Positions 1-9,439 of a stretch of 18,121 bases of DNA are shown here, piece by piece. Origin of the DNA: Larix sibirica (lineage: Eukaryota > Streptophyta > Pinopsida > Pinales > Pinaceae); NCBI GenBank assembly GCA_004151065.3, contig NWUY0300042024.1:1675-19795 (forward strand), read 5' to 3'. Under the pieces are notes generated by a model that was not told where the DNA came from, ran no database searches, and saw only the letters and a program-made list of their open reading frames with translations. The number at the start of each line of letters is the position of its first letter. The first letter of the stretch is position 1. Position numbers and translations under genes: made by a program.

Positions 1-2215
1 GGACCACCTGTCCTCGATGTCTCTTAATGAAAAACCATGTTTTTGATATCTTACCAAGGGGTGATATTCTTTCTCACCTTCAAAATTCCCATACTCTAAG
101 CAATGTTTAATAACTGTTGACCTAACAACTCTTATTCTCTTTATCCATTTGCATTTTTTACAAGGGAAATAACATTTCTCGTCATTCTAAATAGATGCAA
201 GTTTATCATGATTGATAGTTTGTGCACCCAAAAAAATGTTTTCATAAGGAGCAAAATATGCATTGGCACCGAATACAAATCAATAATAGATTGTATACAA
301 ACATTTCAGTCGGTTCTACTAGTGCCTCGGTTAATATTACCCGAATACAAATCAATAATATTTTCTATCTCAACAAAATACAAAATCAATTCATTAGAAC
401 AATAAGAATAAATTCAAAGAATTTAACAAATAGAACACCTCAATATTATCAACTTTATGTTTCATGTTAATGTTATTATTAGGCAACTGTTATATAGTGT
501 TACAACTTTTGCATTGTGCTCCGATTGAAAACATAACCGAAGCCATAATTTCATTGATACAATCCTCACAACCCCTTCACACTTTACTTCAAGTGCTAGA
601 CTTCCACTAGATAGAGTAAATTTCATAGCATATATTGCTTAGGAAGATTCTTTTGTACTACGTCATGAAATCCTTAAGCTAAATTCACTCAATGAAAGCA
701 CTACAATAATGCCAATCAAGACAACAAACATCAATCAACAATGATGGCAGTGTATGATTTTTTACACATGCATAAAATAAAATAAAATAATGCACCTGAA
801 TGTGAAGCCATTGTCTTTGCTAATAATTTGTTGTAGAGACTAAAGTGACCTTGAGAATTTTAAGAAAAATGAGGAAAGTCCTCTATGAAGATGCATGATA
901 CAACTGGAAAAATGCTGAAAATGGAAGGTTTCAAATATTTTAATTACTAAATGACATATAATACAACACCCCTTACTAAGGCACATACTCTAGGATGTTC
1001 CAATAAACACAAAATACAAAACTCATCATTGTGGGCCATCTTATTTCTCTATGTGAAAGTTTTGGTTTACTTTTCATGCAAGAAAACAACACCTTGTGGC
1101 CACTTTGTGAGAATTCTACCAAAAAGAATGATACCATAAGAAGGGAGGAAGAAAGAAAGAAAAATATTAATGTCCATCAATGGAAACATTCATAATAACA
1201 AACAAGAAGAACTTGTCACAACAAGAATAATCAAACCCCTAAAACTCAATAACACTATGAACATTAATCCAACAATCCAAGGGATGCCACTTCCAATGAA
1301 AGAAGTAACTATCATGTTACTCACAAGCTGTAGAAGAGAAACCTTCACACACAAGAATGTGTTTTCCAATGGAAATATGCGAGTTGCTTTTGATTGTCAC
1401 TAAAGTGCCTTACGACTAGAAGGAAGACGAGGTAAAAAAATTAAAGTATAGCACTAAAACTCAAGAAAAGTTTTTATTACAAAGATTGAAAAGAAGCAAG
1501 CTAACATGTCCTAGAAACAAATCAAAAGGATAAGATATTTAAAATGGGAAGAAACCAACCCAAAACAAGAATTCTAAGAATTCCTGCCCAATGGAGTTGC
1601 TAGTTTTGCTAGAAGGATTTTCACCTATAATGGTAGGTACTAATCTCCAATGTGAGGTTGAGGTCTCACTAATAGAGCAAGGATAAATTATTTATCATTC
1701 TTTCCTCAAAATGTATTTTATAACTAAAATGCAAGAAAAAGGTATGGTGAAAACTTGCTGAAATTTTTTGCTCTTAGTCTTTGTCATTGATTAAACAAGT
1801 GATTTTCCAACATTTGATCTTTCTTGATACTTGCACACAATTTCAATAAGACAAACCTTCCCAAACAATTATAGATTTTATAATTAAAATGCAATAACCA
1901 TGACAATGAATAATAACATGAATTGCTGCTGGGGAGGGGAGAAGACAATCTCTAATGATATAATCAAAAGATGAAAAAAAGAACGAAGAGACAAATTTAA
2001 ACTTATAGAACAAATAGAGTTTTTCTCAAGAAGAGGATTATATGCCTAATGATGTTTTCCATCTATCACATTGATGAACATGCTTTCATGAATTCTCACT
2101 TGATTTGGAAACAAATTTGCATAGAATTCAACCTCCCTTTCACAAAATGAATAAAATTGTTTTTATAAAACAATTTAAATGTAGAAAAATATTGATGATG
2201 CAATTACCTCTTCTT
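1..2215. other. AT-rich flank without a recognisable gene
   Basis: This stretch is AT-rich and has short open frames on both strands, none longer than about 82 codons. None has a domain, motif, or codon pattern I recognise. It could be old retroelement sequence eroded beyond recognition. The only structure I noted is a 20-bp direct repeat, listed separately. No tRNA, splice-site-bounded exon series or promoter could be supported. Confidence 0.6.
269..360. repeat. Pair of 20-bp direct repeats
   Basis: The 20-bp word at 269-288 (CCGAATACAAATCAATAATA) recurs exactly at 341-360, with 52 bases between copies. It is AT-rich, so slippage or a small duplication is a sufficient explanation. No larger unit surrounds it. 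Confidence 0.7.
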
Positions 2216-2395
2216 TTTTGGAAAGTTGTTATTGATGTCAAGTCATTGCCAGAATTGTGTCAAGATTGTCAAGGTACATGCAAGTGTTTTTGAAATTTTT
2301 ATTGATGGTCATTAACTCCTGAAGTCATGGTGAAAGAATCATATTCAATCTCATGCTTCTAGTCATGAGATTGTCATGATGGCAATAACATAATT

Positions 2396-2916
2396 ATGCC
2401 CACATACCGTTGAGGAGGATGCCCACAAACTTTGAATAAAATTCCCACAACAGAGCTTAGCATAGGCCATGAAAATGACTGCTAACACATAAAGAAAATG
2501 CCCGCACATGGCTAGTAAAAAACTCACAAACTGTAAAGAAAATGTTTGCACTAAGTGAGAGAAAAATCCCACACTGAATGCTTTCATAGTAATATTCCCA
2601 CAAGCATTGAGAAATATTCCCGCTGAGTACATTGTGGAAATGCCCACATCAACATCATGGATATCCCCACAACATCATGAATATGCCCGCAGCAAGGAAG
2701 AAAATTCCTACACATGCATTAAGGAAAATGCCCGCACCTCACTAAATATTATGCCCGCCATACACAAGTAAAAATGGCTGCAAGGAAAAGGAATGCCCAT
2801 AGGCTCTAAATGGCCATAGATTCCATAAAATGCCTACGGATAAATGCATGGAGTCATCAAGAAAAATCCCTGCACTATAAAGAAAAATGCCTGCACAATG
2901 AATGAAATTCCCTCCG
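2396..2916 (+). repeat. Interspersed degenerate ATGCCCGCA / ATTCCCACA motif array in U3
   Basis: About twenty degenerate 9-mers of the form AT(G/T)CC(C/T)(G/A)CA occur on the plus strand at irregular 20-40 base spacing. Examples start at 2396, 2419, 2441, 2498, 2594, 2640, 2683, 2728, 2751 and 2887. The intervening A-rich sequence is not itself a clean tandem repeat. The same array is in the 3' LTR. A cluster of one short GC-bearing word in AT-rich U3 could be an enhancer-like array of binding sites, or a decayed microsatellite-like expansion. Confidence 0.7.
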
Positions 2917-3129
2917 ATCAAAGTGAAAAGTCATGTGTGAATGACTATGATGTGTTATAGTAGATGATGTGGTGTTTAAGTGGAACAATAATACAAAAGA
3001 GCCCCTACAGGTTCCACATGGGCATAATAAATGTAAATGGAATCACTAAATGATGACAACGGATTTTCTTAGATGATGATGATTATTTGTGTGACAAATC
3101 CAATGTTTTAGGATCTCCTACCACAAATC

Positions 3130-3221
3130 ATAAGTCGACCTTATAATTTTAAAATGATGTTCTTTGTAAATATACAAATCAGCCCTCCTGCAAAGGATTA
3201 ACACAAGTATATAGGTCAACC
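3130..3221 (+). promoter_or_regulatory. Three GTCGACC-like boxes upstream of the TATA box
   Basis: GTCGACC occurs at 3134-3140, set in a near-palindrome (ATAAG-TCGAC-CTTAT, 3130-3144). A second, decayed copy lies at 3177-3184, intact in the other LTR as GGTCGACC at 13598-13605. A third, GGTCAACC, lies at 3214-3221 (CGTCGGCC at 13635). The last box ends 41 bases before the TATA box in both LTRs. The palindromic core suggests a dimeric transcription factor site; this is inference. Confidence 0.5.
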
Positions 3222-3261
3222 TCACCTTGAAGTGACATATGTAAAAGAGACATTGGATGTG

Positions 3262-3270
3262 TATAAATAA
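3262..3270 (+). promoter_or_regulatory. LTR TATA box
   Basis: TATAAATAA stands about 1,046 bases into the 5' LTR and is conserved at the aligned place in the 3' LTR. Transcription would be expected to start about 30 bases downstream, marking the U3/R boundary near 3290-3300. Confidence 0.7.
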
Positions 3271-3804
3271 GAGAGGGGTTCAATCTCATTTTCGGTGAGT
3301 GAGTGGGAAAGATGTGGAATGAAATAAAAGGTCAAGCCTATCAGTAGAAAAAGAAATAGGTCTGGTTAAGGGTAGTGATGAGGAGCAATTGATGAAGTCC
3401 GAGGGAGAGGTTTATACTGTTGTTGTTGCATATATAAAGGAAATTGTTGGTACATATTTCAAGAAATATATCGAGGTTTGATCGTAGGTTGTGGACTACT
3501 CTTGGCACATCATCCAAGGTGAATTCAAGCTGATGTTTGTAGGAATATTTGTGAGTGAGCTTACATAGTCTTATGGATTGTTTGAAGATCTGATTAGGAA
3601 TAGTGGACAATATTATTGGTAGTAGTGACAACATAACAAAGGAACATGGATGTAAGAGCTATATTTGAAGAATATTTTTTGGGATAGATTTGTGACAACA
3701 TAGGTACCAATTTGAACTATTTGGATAGAGGTTGAAGATAGTTAGAGGACAGACTTGAAGAAAGGATTGAAGCACAGACTTAAGAAATAATTTGCAAGGA
3801 AATA

Positions 3805-4026
3805 TTGAGTTGGTGCTCAAGAGGATTGGTGTCCTCATCCACTTAACATGTTGGTGCTTGCTGATTTGAGTTGATGTTCAAGAGGATTGGTGTTCTCATA
3901 CCTCGGATAGGTTGGTGTCTGGATATTGCAAGTTGGTGCTTGCACAAGGGATTGGTGTCCCTATTAGATTGGTGTATGCTAAATTTGTGAGTGGTGCTCA
4001 CAACATCATTGGAGATTGGTGTCTCC
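3805..4026 (+). repeat. Array of eleven hairpins with near-constant TTGGTG loop (5' LTR copy)
   Basis: Within 222 bases, eleven loops of TTGGTG (or a one- or two-base variant) are each flanked by arms that mostly pair. Arms: TTGAG/CTCAA (3805-3820); GAGGA/TCCTC (3821-3836); CATG/CTTG, one mismatch (3847-3860); TTGAG/TTCAA with one G-T (3866-3881); GAGGA/TTCTC with one G-T (3882-3897); a weak one at 3908-3921; TGCAAG/CTTGCA (3927-3944); AGGGA/TCCCT (3947-3962); a decayed one at 3964-3980; TTGTGAG/CTCACAA with loop TGGTG (3985-4003); GGAGA/TCTCC (4011-4026). Hairpins 1-2 and 4-5 are back-to-back 16-mers. The array lies between the TATA box and the AATAAA, so it should be transcribed. Confidence 0.85.
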
Positions 4027-4060
4027 TACAATTCTTTGTAATTTATTGTTTTATCAATTC

Positions 4061-4066
4061 AATAAA
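4061..4066 (+). terminator. Poly(A) signal AATAAA in the 5' LTR
   Basis: AATAAA lies 35 bases after the hairpin array and about 150 bases before the LTR end, the expected place for the R/U5 boundary signal. The aligned site in the 3' LTR (around 14463) is AATTAA, so the signal is broken in the copy that would have ended the element's RNA. Confidence 0.6.
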
Positions 4067-4217
4067 TTGAGTTTCCATATAAATATCCTGTGTACTGTGT
4101 TTTTATGTTAATGAATATTTATGATTGTTAATGGTGTATAATTAATGAAACGAAAATTGGTAAAAGTGGCTAATACTGATTCACCCCCCTCTCAGTATTA
4201 CTGTGTGTTCCAACAAT

Positions 4218-4233
4218 TGGTATCGCATCAAGG
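4218..4233 (+). other. Primer binding site, Met-tRNA-like
   Basis: Two bases after the 5' LTR, TGGTATCGCATCAAGG agrees with the usual plant copia site for initiator Met-tRNA (TGGTATCAGAGC type) over the first seven bases and then at scattered positions. Its place and 5' half are diagnostic; the 3' half has drifted. Confidence 0.75.
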
Positions 4234-4282
4234 TTTCTTCATATAAGTTTGACCATTGGAAGGAAGATTATTGAGAACACAC

Positions 4283-5382
4283 ATGGACAAGTAAGTAGAG
4301 TTAGCTAAGAATGGAGCAACAATATTTGATGGGACAAACTATGTCACTTGGAGCATGAGAATGAGAGTATTCTTGATGGAAATGAGATTTGATATTTGGA
4401 AATGAGTTGTTACAAGTTACACCACTCCAAAAAGACCACCACATTCTGCAACCAAAAGGAATTTAAAGAAGGACAACACAATGGAAATGGATTCCATCAT
4501 AGTCACATTATCTGATTCTATGAAAGACAACATGGGAAAATGTACATCAACTAAAGAGCTATGTGATAAATTACAAAGTCTTAACACAGTTGAGAAAGAC
4601 ATTAAATAACCAAATTCAATAGATGAAAAAAGCTGATCTAATGAAAATGGTAGCAATATAGAAGATGCTCCATTTATGGCTGAGGATTAAACATCTGAAA
4701 ATGAAGGACAAAATAAAATAGATGATGAATTCATTGAAAGCAATAATGCTGAAGATAAAGAAGAATCTAAAATTGAAGGAGAGATGGATCTTGAAGGAGA
4801 ACTCATCAGTGCTCTAAGTAAACTAAGGAAAGATGAAAGATAAAACTAGTCATTAAGGGAACAATTGTAGAAGTATCAAGAGGAAGATCAAATTTAAAAA
4901 GAAGGGACTGGAAAGACTATCATTGGTCTAAAAGAAAAAATTAAAGAGACACAATCAGCCTTGACAAATCAACTAGAGGAAAAGGACCAAATATGAAAGA
5001 AGCAAGAAGATGAAATTATATCTCTAAAAAGGGATCTAGAAGAAAAGAATTCCCAGCTAAGAACAAACTTGAATAGTGCTATGATTTAAAAGGAAGAGAC
5101 AAGGAAAATTGAAGAAAGGTTGACAAGGAAGCTAGAAGAAGTTCATAAGAACATTGAAGAAGTTGAAAATACCATTATTGGTCTAAAATATCAAATAGTA
5201 GAGGCCAAGAACATTGAATAAGACCTAACTAGTCAACTTCAAAAGAAGAAAGAGTTTTTTCAAGCAAAAGAGCTTGATATTGTGTCATTAAAAAGAGAAT
5301 TGGAGAAGAACAAGTCTTCGAAAGAACAATTCTTACAAGGATTTGATTTGAAATATCACTTAGAAGTGTTAGCACTAAATTT
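4283..5382 (+). pseudogene. Gag, 5' half (copia-type N-terminal domain and coiled coil), broken
   Basis: Gag is the capsid/nucleocapsid protein that packages element RNA. One frame runs from the ATG at 4283 to the insert boundary. After an early stop (TAA 4292) comes IFDGTNYVTWSMRMRVFL, the signature of the copia Gag N-terminus (DUF4219/UBN2 type), then a stop after DIWK and a region with TKELCDKLQSL. The rest of the usual UBN2 domain seems missing: the frame passes within some 30 codons of 4609 into an acidic stretch and then GEMDLEGELISALSKLRK. From about 4850 to 5340 it is a long E/K/L/Q-rich coiled coil. At least ten in-frame stops interrupt it, many where Gln or Arg would fit. Coiled-coil character fades after about 5340. 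Confident as Gag, uncertain at its right edge. Confidence 0.85.
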
Positions 5383-5439
5383 CAGGGTTCTCAAGCTTCC
5401 AAAGTTTATAAAAATGTTGAAAAGTTATGTTTTAAGCCC

Positions 5440-6230
5440 ACAGAGGAGCTGAGGTATCCCACGCCGCTCAGGCGCTTAAAGAGAAGGGGATAAACATAAG
5501 ATAAATACCAAGAGATAAAGGATAAAAGTGCTAAATTTCGTCGAGCAGAGCACTGTTAGATCTGAAATAATCAATGATCGAGATCAATAGCGCTCCAATG
5601 AGATACGAGGAAGATAAAGAAAGTGGATGAGGCCAATCAAGAAAATATCCCGAAGATCGATGGCTGATAGTGATAGTGCGTTGGGAAAGTACACCAGGGA
5701 TACGTGGAGGAAAATGATTGATAATAGCTCCCAAAGGCTCTTTCCAATACCACTATGCTCTCGAGCCATTACCACCATACAAAACCAGGGTGGTTTTCAG
5801 CTTGAAAAAGGAGAATGACAAAGCCTCCATGCTTGCAAAAGAGAGACACATCGACCTCCTCATCCAATCATAATCCAACATGTGTTTAGTGGGTCCATTG
5901 ACACCATTCCACATCAGACAACATGCCCAAATCAAATTTTTCCAGATGTACAAATTTCAAATTGTTTAAACCGTTAAAGCAGGAAAAGTTCAAATTTTCA
6001 AAGTTAATCTGTCTTATTGGAAAAGAAGTTGAGGAGCCCGCACCCACCATAGTAGCTCTGCCAACATGGGTACATAGAGCACCAACATCGATGACCTTTT
6101 ACCCTCCGAGTAAAACCATTGTACCAAAACTTATCATTTTTACATTCAGATAAAGTAATAAAAGATATTTTACCCCCCAGTTACTTAGTAAAAGTTGTTT
6201 CAACCCTACCAGCTGACCAACCTAGTCAAA
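5440..6230 (+). other. CpG-rich leader before the inner ORF
   Basis: Between about 5460 and 5765 there are roughly a dozen CpG dinucleotides, whereas the gag sequence just to the left has almost none. No long frame is convincing: a 63-codon frame at 5627-5818 overlaps a shifted frame that reads on for a further stretch, so there may be a short broken leader ORF. A small inverted pair, ACCACC and GGTGGT, lies around 5770-5795. The segment sits where a promoter and 5' UTR for the ORF at 6231 would be. Confidence 0.4.
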
Positions 6231-6776
6231 ATGGCTCAGAAACCCAAAGATAAGCTCCCTAAGACTATATTTGCAGGAAATGAACATATATATGACCATC
6301 ATGCTGATGTTTTCAACACCGTCATCATAGCTTATGATTTAAATACCACCATCTGAGAATCCCAATCCCTAATTATTGTAGATCAATACCCATGCCACCT
6401 GTGGTATTCAAACCTGGACATAGCTATTTTCCTAAGCACCATCTATTTTCTTGAGTTCATTATCTGGTGCTCCATTTTATATCCCCCCCAGTAAAATAAC
6501 TATCATTTCATAATATTACTCAAAAACCCTATGTACCATAAATGCAAATGTAATTCAGAAGATGCTCTGTATTCCAGATTTCCTATCCATGCAATCCCTA
6601 AATGCATAAAGCCTGGCCACCTCATACCAAACATTAAATCCTTTTGACAGAAATCAATTCTTATCTTGGATAAGGGAATTGAAATCCCTACCTCCCCTCC
6701 CCCATATGACATAGTATTATTTTTTCGAGAGCTCCAAGAAGTTCATATCATTGATATGTACAGTATAAACATATGA
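6231..6776 (+). pseudogene. Inner ORF, N-terminal region
   Basis: The frame starts MAQKPKDKLPKTIFAGNEH and continues through an His/Asp patch (YDHHADVF). Three stops (6354, 6492, 6645) interrupt it, but reading past them gives a coherent product that ends at TGA 6774. An extra base near there moves the reading into the frame of the globular domain, where a similar word (ENDDIVYDTILQFL) continues. Part of the middle is hydrophobic (around 6430-6480), but I would not call a membrane segment. Function unknown. Confidence 0.5.
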
Positions 6777-6777
6777 A

Positions 6778-7563
6778 AATGATGACATAGTTTATGATAC
6801 CATCTTGCAATTCCTTCATAGTCTAACACCTGCCTCTGGACTTATGCCTCCAAAGTATGACATCTGTAATTTCTTAGCCCAAGCAATTCATGATCAATTA
6901 GATGAACTTCCCGCCATAGAATTATTCAGATACCCTTCCTACCTATTCTATATGTTCCTTTATATGAATTTTGAGCACTACAAATGCTCGAACTTGAAAA
7001 TCTCAAATGAAGATGAAAATCAACTGCCGATGTACGATTGGACTGACTTAATTTTGAGGAAACCTGGTGATTCCAACTACATAGAGTTTGCAAACAAAGT
7101 GACGAAGATAACTTACATTCTGTTACATGATTCTTCACCTCTAAGGATGTTCCCAGAGAAAAAAAGATGGTTACAGTTTAGCCCTGATATGAGGACTGGG
7201 AATTGGTTTTTATATGAGAACTATACTGTTATGAGAGTTTATGGTTTTGAGGAATATCCCTACAAACTCCCATCCTTCATCACACCAAGAGTATTTTCTA
7301 TAGAGTATGCACGACAAAGATTCATATCATATCACATGCACTTCCTGCATTTCAAGCACTATGGGACCTTCTTGTTACCTAAAGAGATAAGACCTTTCCA
7401 AATAAGAGGATTAAATGCTCTACAATATATGGAAGGATTCCTAAGCCAAATGAATTTTGATAAAGTAGAAAAGGGGTCTTATGATCATCATCATATTATC
7501 TCTAAGTTAATATTAAAAAACAAGAATTCACCCTATAATTATACACCCAAGCGAGAGGGATAA
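6778..7563 (+). pseudogene. Inner ORF, conserved-looking globular domain
   Basis: This is the longest open stretch in the window (ATG at 6805, stop TAA at 7561), but the frame is already open from 6778 and continues after the stop, so 6805 is probably not a native start. About 252 residues are rich in Tyr, Phe, His and Pro. Visible words include MPPKYDICNFLAQAIHDQL, FRYPSYLFYMFLYMNFEHY, TGNWFLYENYTVMRVYGF, PSFITPRVFSIEYARQR and DHHHIISKLI. Aromatic-rich patches alternating with basic loops look like a folded domain, not random sequence. I have an impression of similar repeat-associated proteins in gymnosperms but cannot name a family; no PMD, RNase H or reverse transcriptase signature is seen. 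Confidence 0.6.
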
Positions 7564-8145
7564 AATAGGAAACCTGGAGAGCTTGGAAGAGGTTCTACCA
7601 ATATAGAAAAGTATGGAAAAACAAGGTACCTAAAAAAACAAGCACGACAAAAGAGGGGATTTGAAGAGATCCAAGCAGATATGGAGGTGGATGAGGCTGA
7701 ACAGGGTCCCCAAACAAAAAGGGCCAGAATAGAAAGGGAAAGAGCAGAGAAATCCCTAGTAGAGAAATATGAGGCTGAGGAACTCCCAAAGGAATTGAAT
7801 GAGTTAATGAAACAACCATCAATTAGTAGAGAATGGCCATTGATTAATTTCACTAATTACCCTTCTCTGGAATTCAATTTACCCCAAATTCTGTAGACAT
7901 CATCCTCACCAGGCCTGGTGCAAGTAAAAACTGATCTGTAGGATATATACATGAGCATAAATGAAAGAAATGTGAAATTAGTCAAAGAATCTAGACAAGA
8001 GGTAGGGACTTCAGAGAGGAGACTGGTCATAGTAACAAAGCACAAAAATGACACTTTGGGGTTGTTTGTTCTAGAACCTAAAGTGCCAATGTCTTCTACC
8101 TTCAATGAATGGAGGGAAACTGAATATGAGGTGGATTTTAAGTAG
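7564..8145 (+). pseudogene. Inner ORF, basic/acidic linker region
   Basis: It reads in the same frame directly after the TAA at 7561, so that stop is a point lesion. A strongly charged stretch includes KKQARQKRGFEEIQADMEVD and TKRARIERERAEKSLVEKY; the latter is a plausible nuclear-localisation or nucleic-acid-binding patch. After stops at 7894 and 7939 the frame goes on with SINERNVKLVKESRQEVG and a short hydrophobic stretch (around DTLGLFVLEPKVPMSSTF), ending at TAG 8143. No known domain recognised. Confidence 0.5.
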
Positions 8146-9439
8146 TTTGGGAAGTTGTAAAAATTGGATTTTTAGGACATAAGTAGTACAATTAGAAAAA
8201 ACAAAAAAGAGTTCGAGATTAGCCCTAGACAAATTTGAGAAGTTATTAAAAGTGGAAAGAGTGTCTCTTAAAGCTAAACAAGTCACTATTAAAGAGCTAA
8301 AAAAAAATCATAGCCTTATGGGATGATCTAGTAGAGGGGTCTCATGTTAAGTCATTACTACAACAAAAGGATAATGAAATTACATAGATCAAGAAGTAGT
8401 TAAAAATACCTGGGCCCCAACTAGTTTATACCCCTAAACTTATGCAAGCTCTAGAAGAAAAGAGCAAATCTACGCAAGTATGTTGCAATATAAGAGTATG
8501 GAAAAAGAGAAGGAAAATAATATAAATGAGATCCATTAGAAAATTGCTTCATTAAAATTACAAAAGAATTTTTTTTTTATTGAACATGCCCCCTAGGCAT
8601 CATCTCCTAGAGTACAAGAAGTAAACTAGCCTACATGAGAAGTAGGACAGATTTCAAAAGAGTTTGAAAAGAAAGCTGCAATTCAATAGGTGATATATGT
8701 AATGGAAGAAGACACCCCAACTCAACAACCAAACAACAAAGATATCAGGGTTAAATATTTAGAAGTTGACGTGAGCCAAAAGGATAACATAATTGTGGAA
8801 TTAGAGAATGAAGTCAATGAGAAAGAAGATAAAATTGAAAATTTAGAGGCCAAAGTAAATGATCTAAAATGTCAAATCGCTAAGACACAATTAAATGTTG
8901 AAAGAGAGTCATTGCTGAGAATAACAAGCCAATCCTTGTGGGATAGGATAGCACAATTGTGCCTAAAAAAGTGGGACCATTGTGAGGTAATTCAAGATGA
9001 GCTGGAAACGACTAAATTAGCCTAAGAATTGGCAAGGGGAGTTGAAAAGCAGCTTGGAGACATGCCAAAACAAGAAGAGAAAATAATTGAATATCTAAAC
9101 AACATGACCAAAAGGTAGTTGGAAGAATTACAAATTGAAAACATAACCCAATTAATTAAAATAGCCAGACAAATGATTATGAAGCAAACACTGTTGAAGA
9201 GAACTCAAAATAATATAAGGGCATTAGCTGATGAAATATCCACCTTCAATTTTTTTTTCAATGAGGTCACAAAGTTGGGATTGCTCCCTCCCTGGGATGG
9301 AAATGGAAAATTTTATCCTAAGGAGGAATATAAAAATAAGCTGATCCAAAAGAGGGATGGAGTTGTCCAATTTGATGTATTGGAAGGAGTGATAATTGTA
9401 GATCCAGTCATTGACAGGTTGAAATTTGGGTCCAACTGA
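8146..9439 (+). pseudogene. Inner ORF, coiled coil and compact C-terminal domain
   Basis: From about 8150 to 8690 the frame is lost and regained several times but reads as heptad-like sequence (LALDKFEKLLKVERVSLKAK; ALWDDLVEGSHVKSLLQQKD). From 8525 one frame holds to 9437, with stops at 8543, 9023 and 9116 among others. It includes a clear coiled coil (VELENEVNEKEDKIENLEAK) and then a less charged segment with FNEVTKLGLLPPWDGNGKFY and GVIIVDPVIDRL, probably a small folded domain. A fresh start at 8690 is unlikely, because the frame is open before it. A poly-T run at 8569-8579 may be a slippage lesion. Confidence 0.55.

Larger units (their letters stand above)
2216..4215 (+). repeat. 5' LTR of the copia-type element
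   Basis: This 2,000-bp repeat aligns along its whole length with 12677-14615. Over the first 105 aligned bases I count 15 mismatches by hand, so the copies are old. Internal order: a U3 part with a degenerate CCCGCA-type motif array, three GTCGACC-like boxes, a TATA box at 3262, a long transcribed part with the TTGGTG hairpin array (3805-4026), an AATAAA at 4061 and the CCAACA terminus at 4210-4215. Open frames inside it on the minus strand are fortuitous. Confidence 0.92.

Noticed and set aside
208-1403. Short plus-strand ORFs in the left flank
   Set aside because: All are under 85 codons, overlapping or isolated, with low-complexity Asn/Ile/Lys composition expected of AT-rich non-coding DNA.
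2363-2647. 94-codon minus-strand ORF in the 5' LTR (and a similar one at 12824-13051)
   Set aside because: It is a by-product of the motif array; the aligned frame in the other LTR is not conserved and no start, domain or composition supports it.
3805-4026. CRISPR-like array
   Set aside because: The repeated part is only six bases, the spacing is irregular, the variable parts are self-complementary arms and not spacers, and the context is a plant LTR.
5627-5818. 63-codon leader ORF as a separate gene
   Set aside because: Overlapping frames on both strands are open here because of base composition; no conserved domain is seen, so I kept it only as a possible broken leader.
7539-7853. 104-codon minus-strand ORF
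   Set aside because: It is antisense to the inner ORF's charged linker, and its Ser/Phe/Leu-rich product mirrors the Glu/Lys codons of the other strand.
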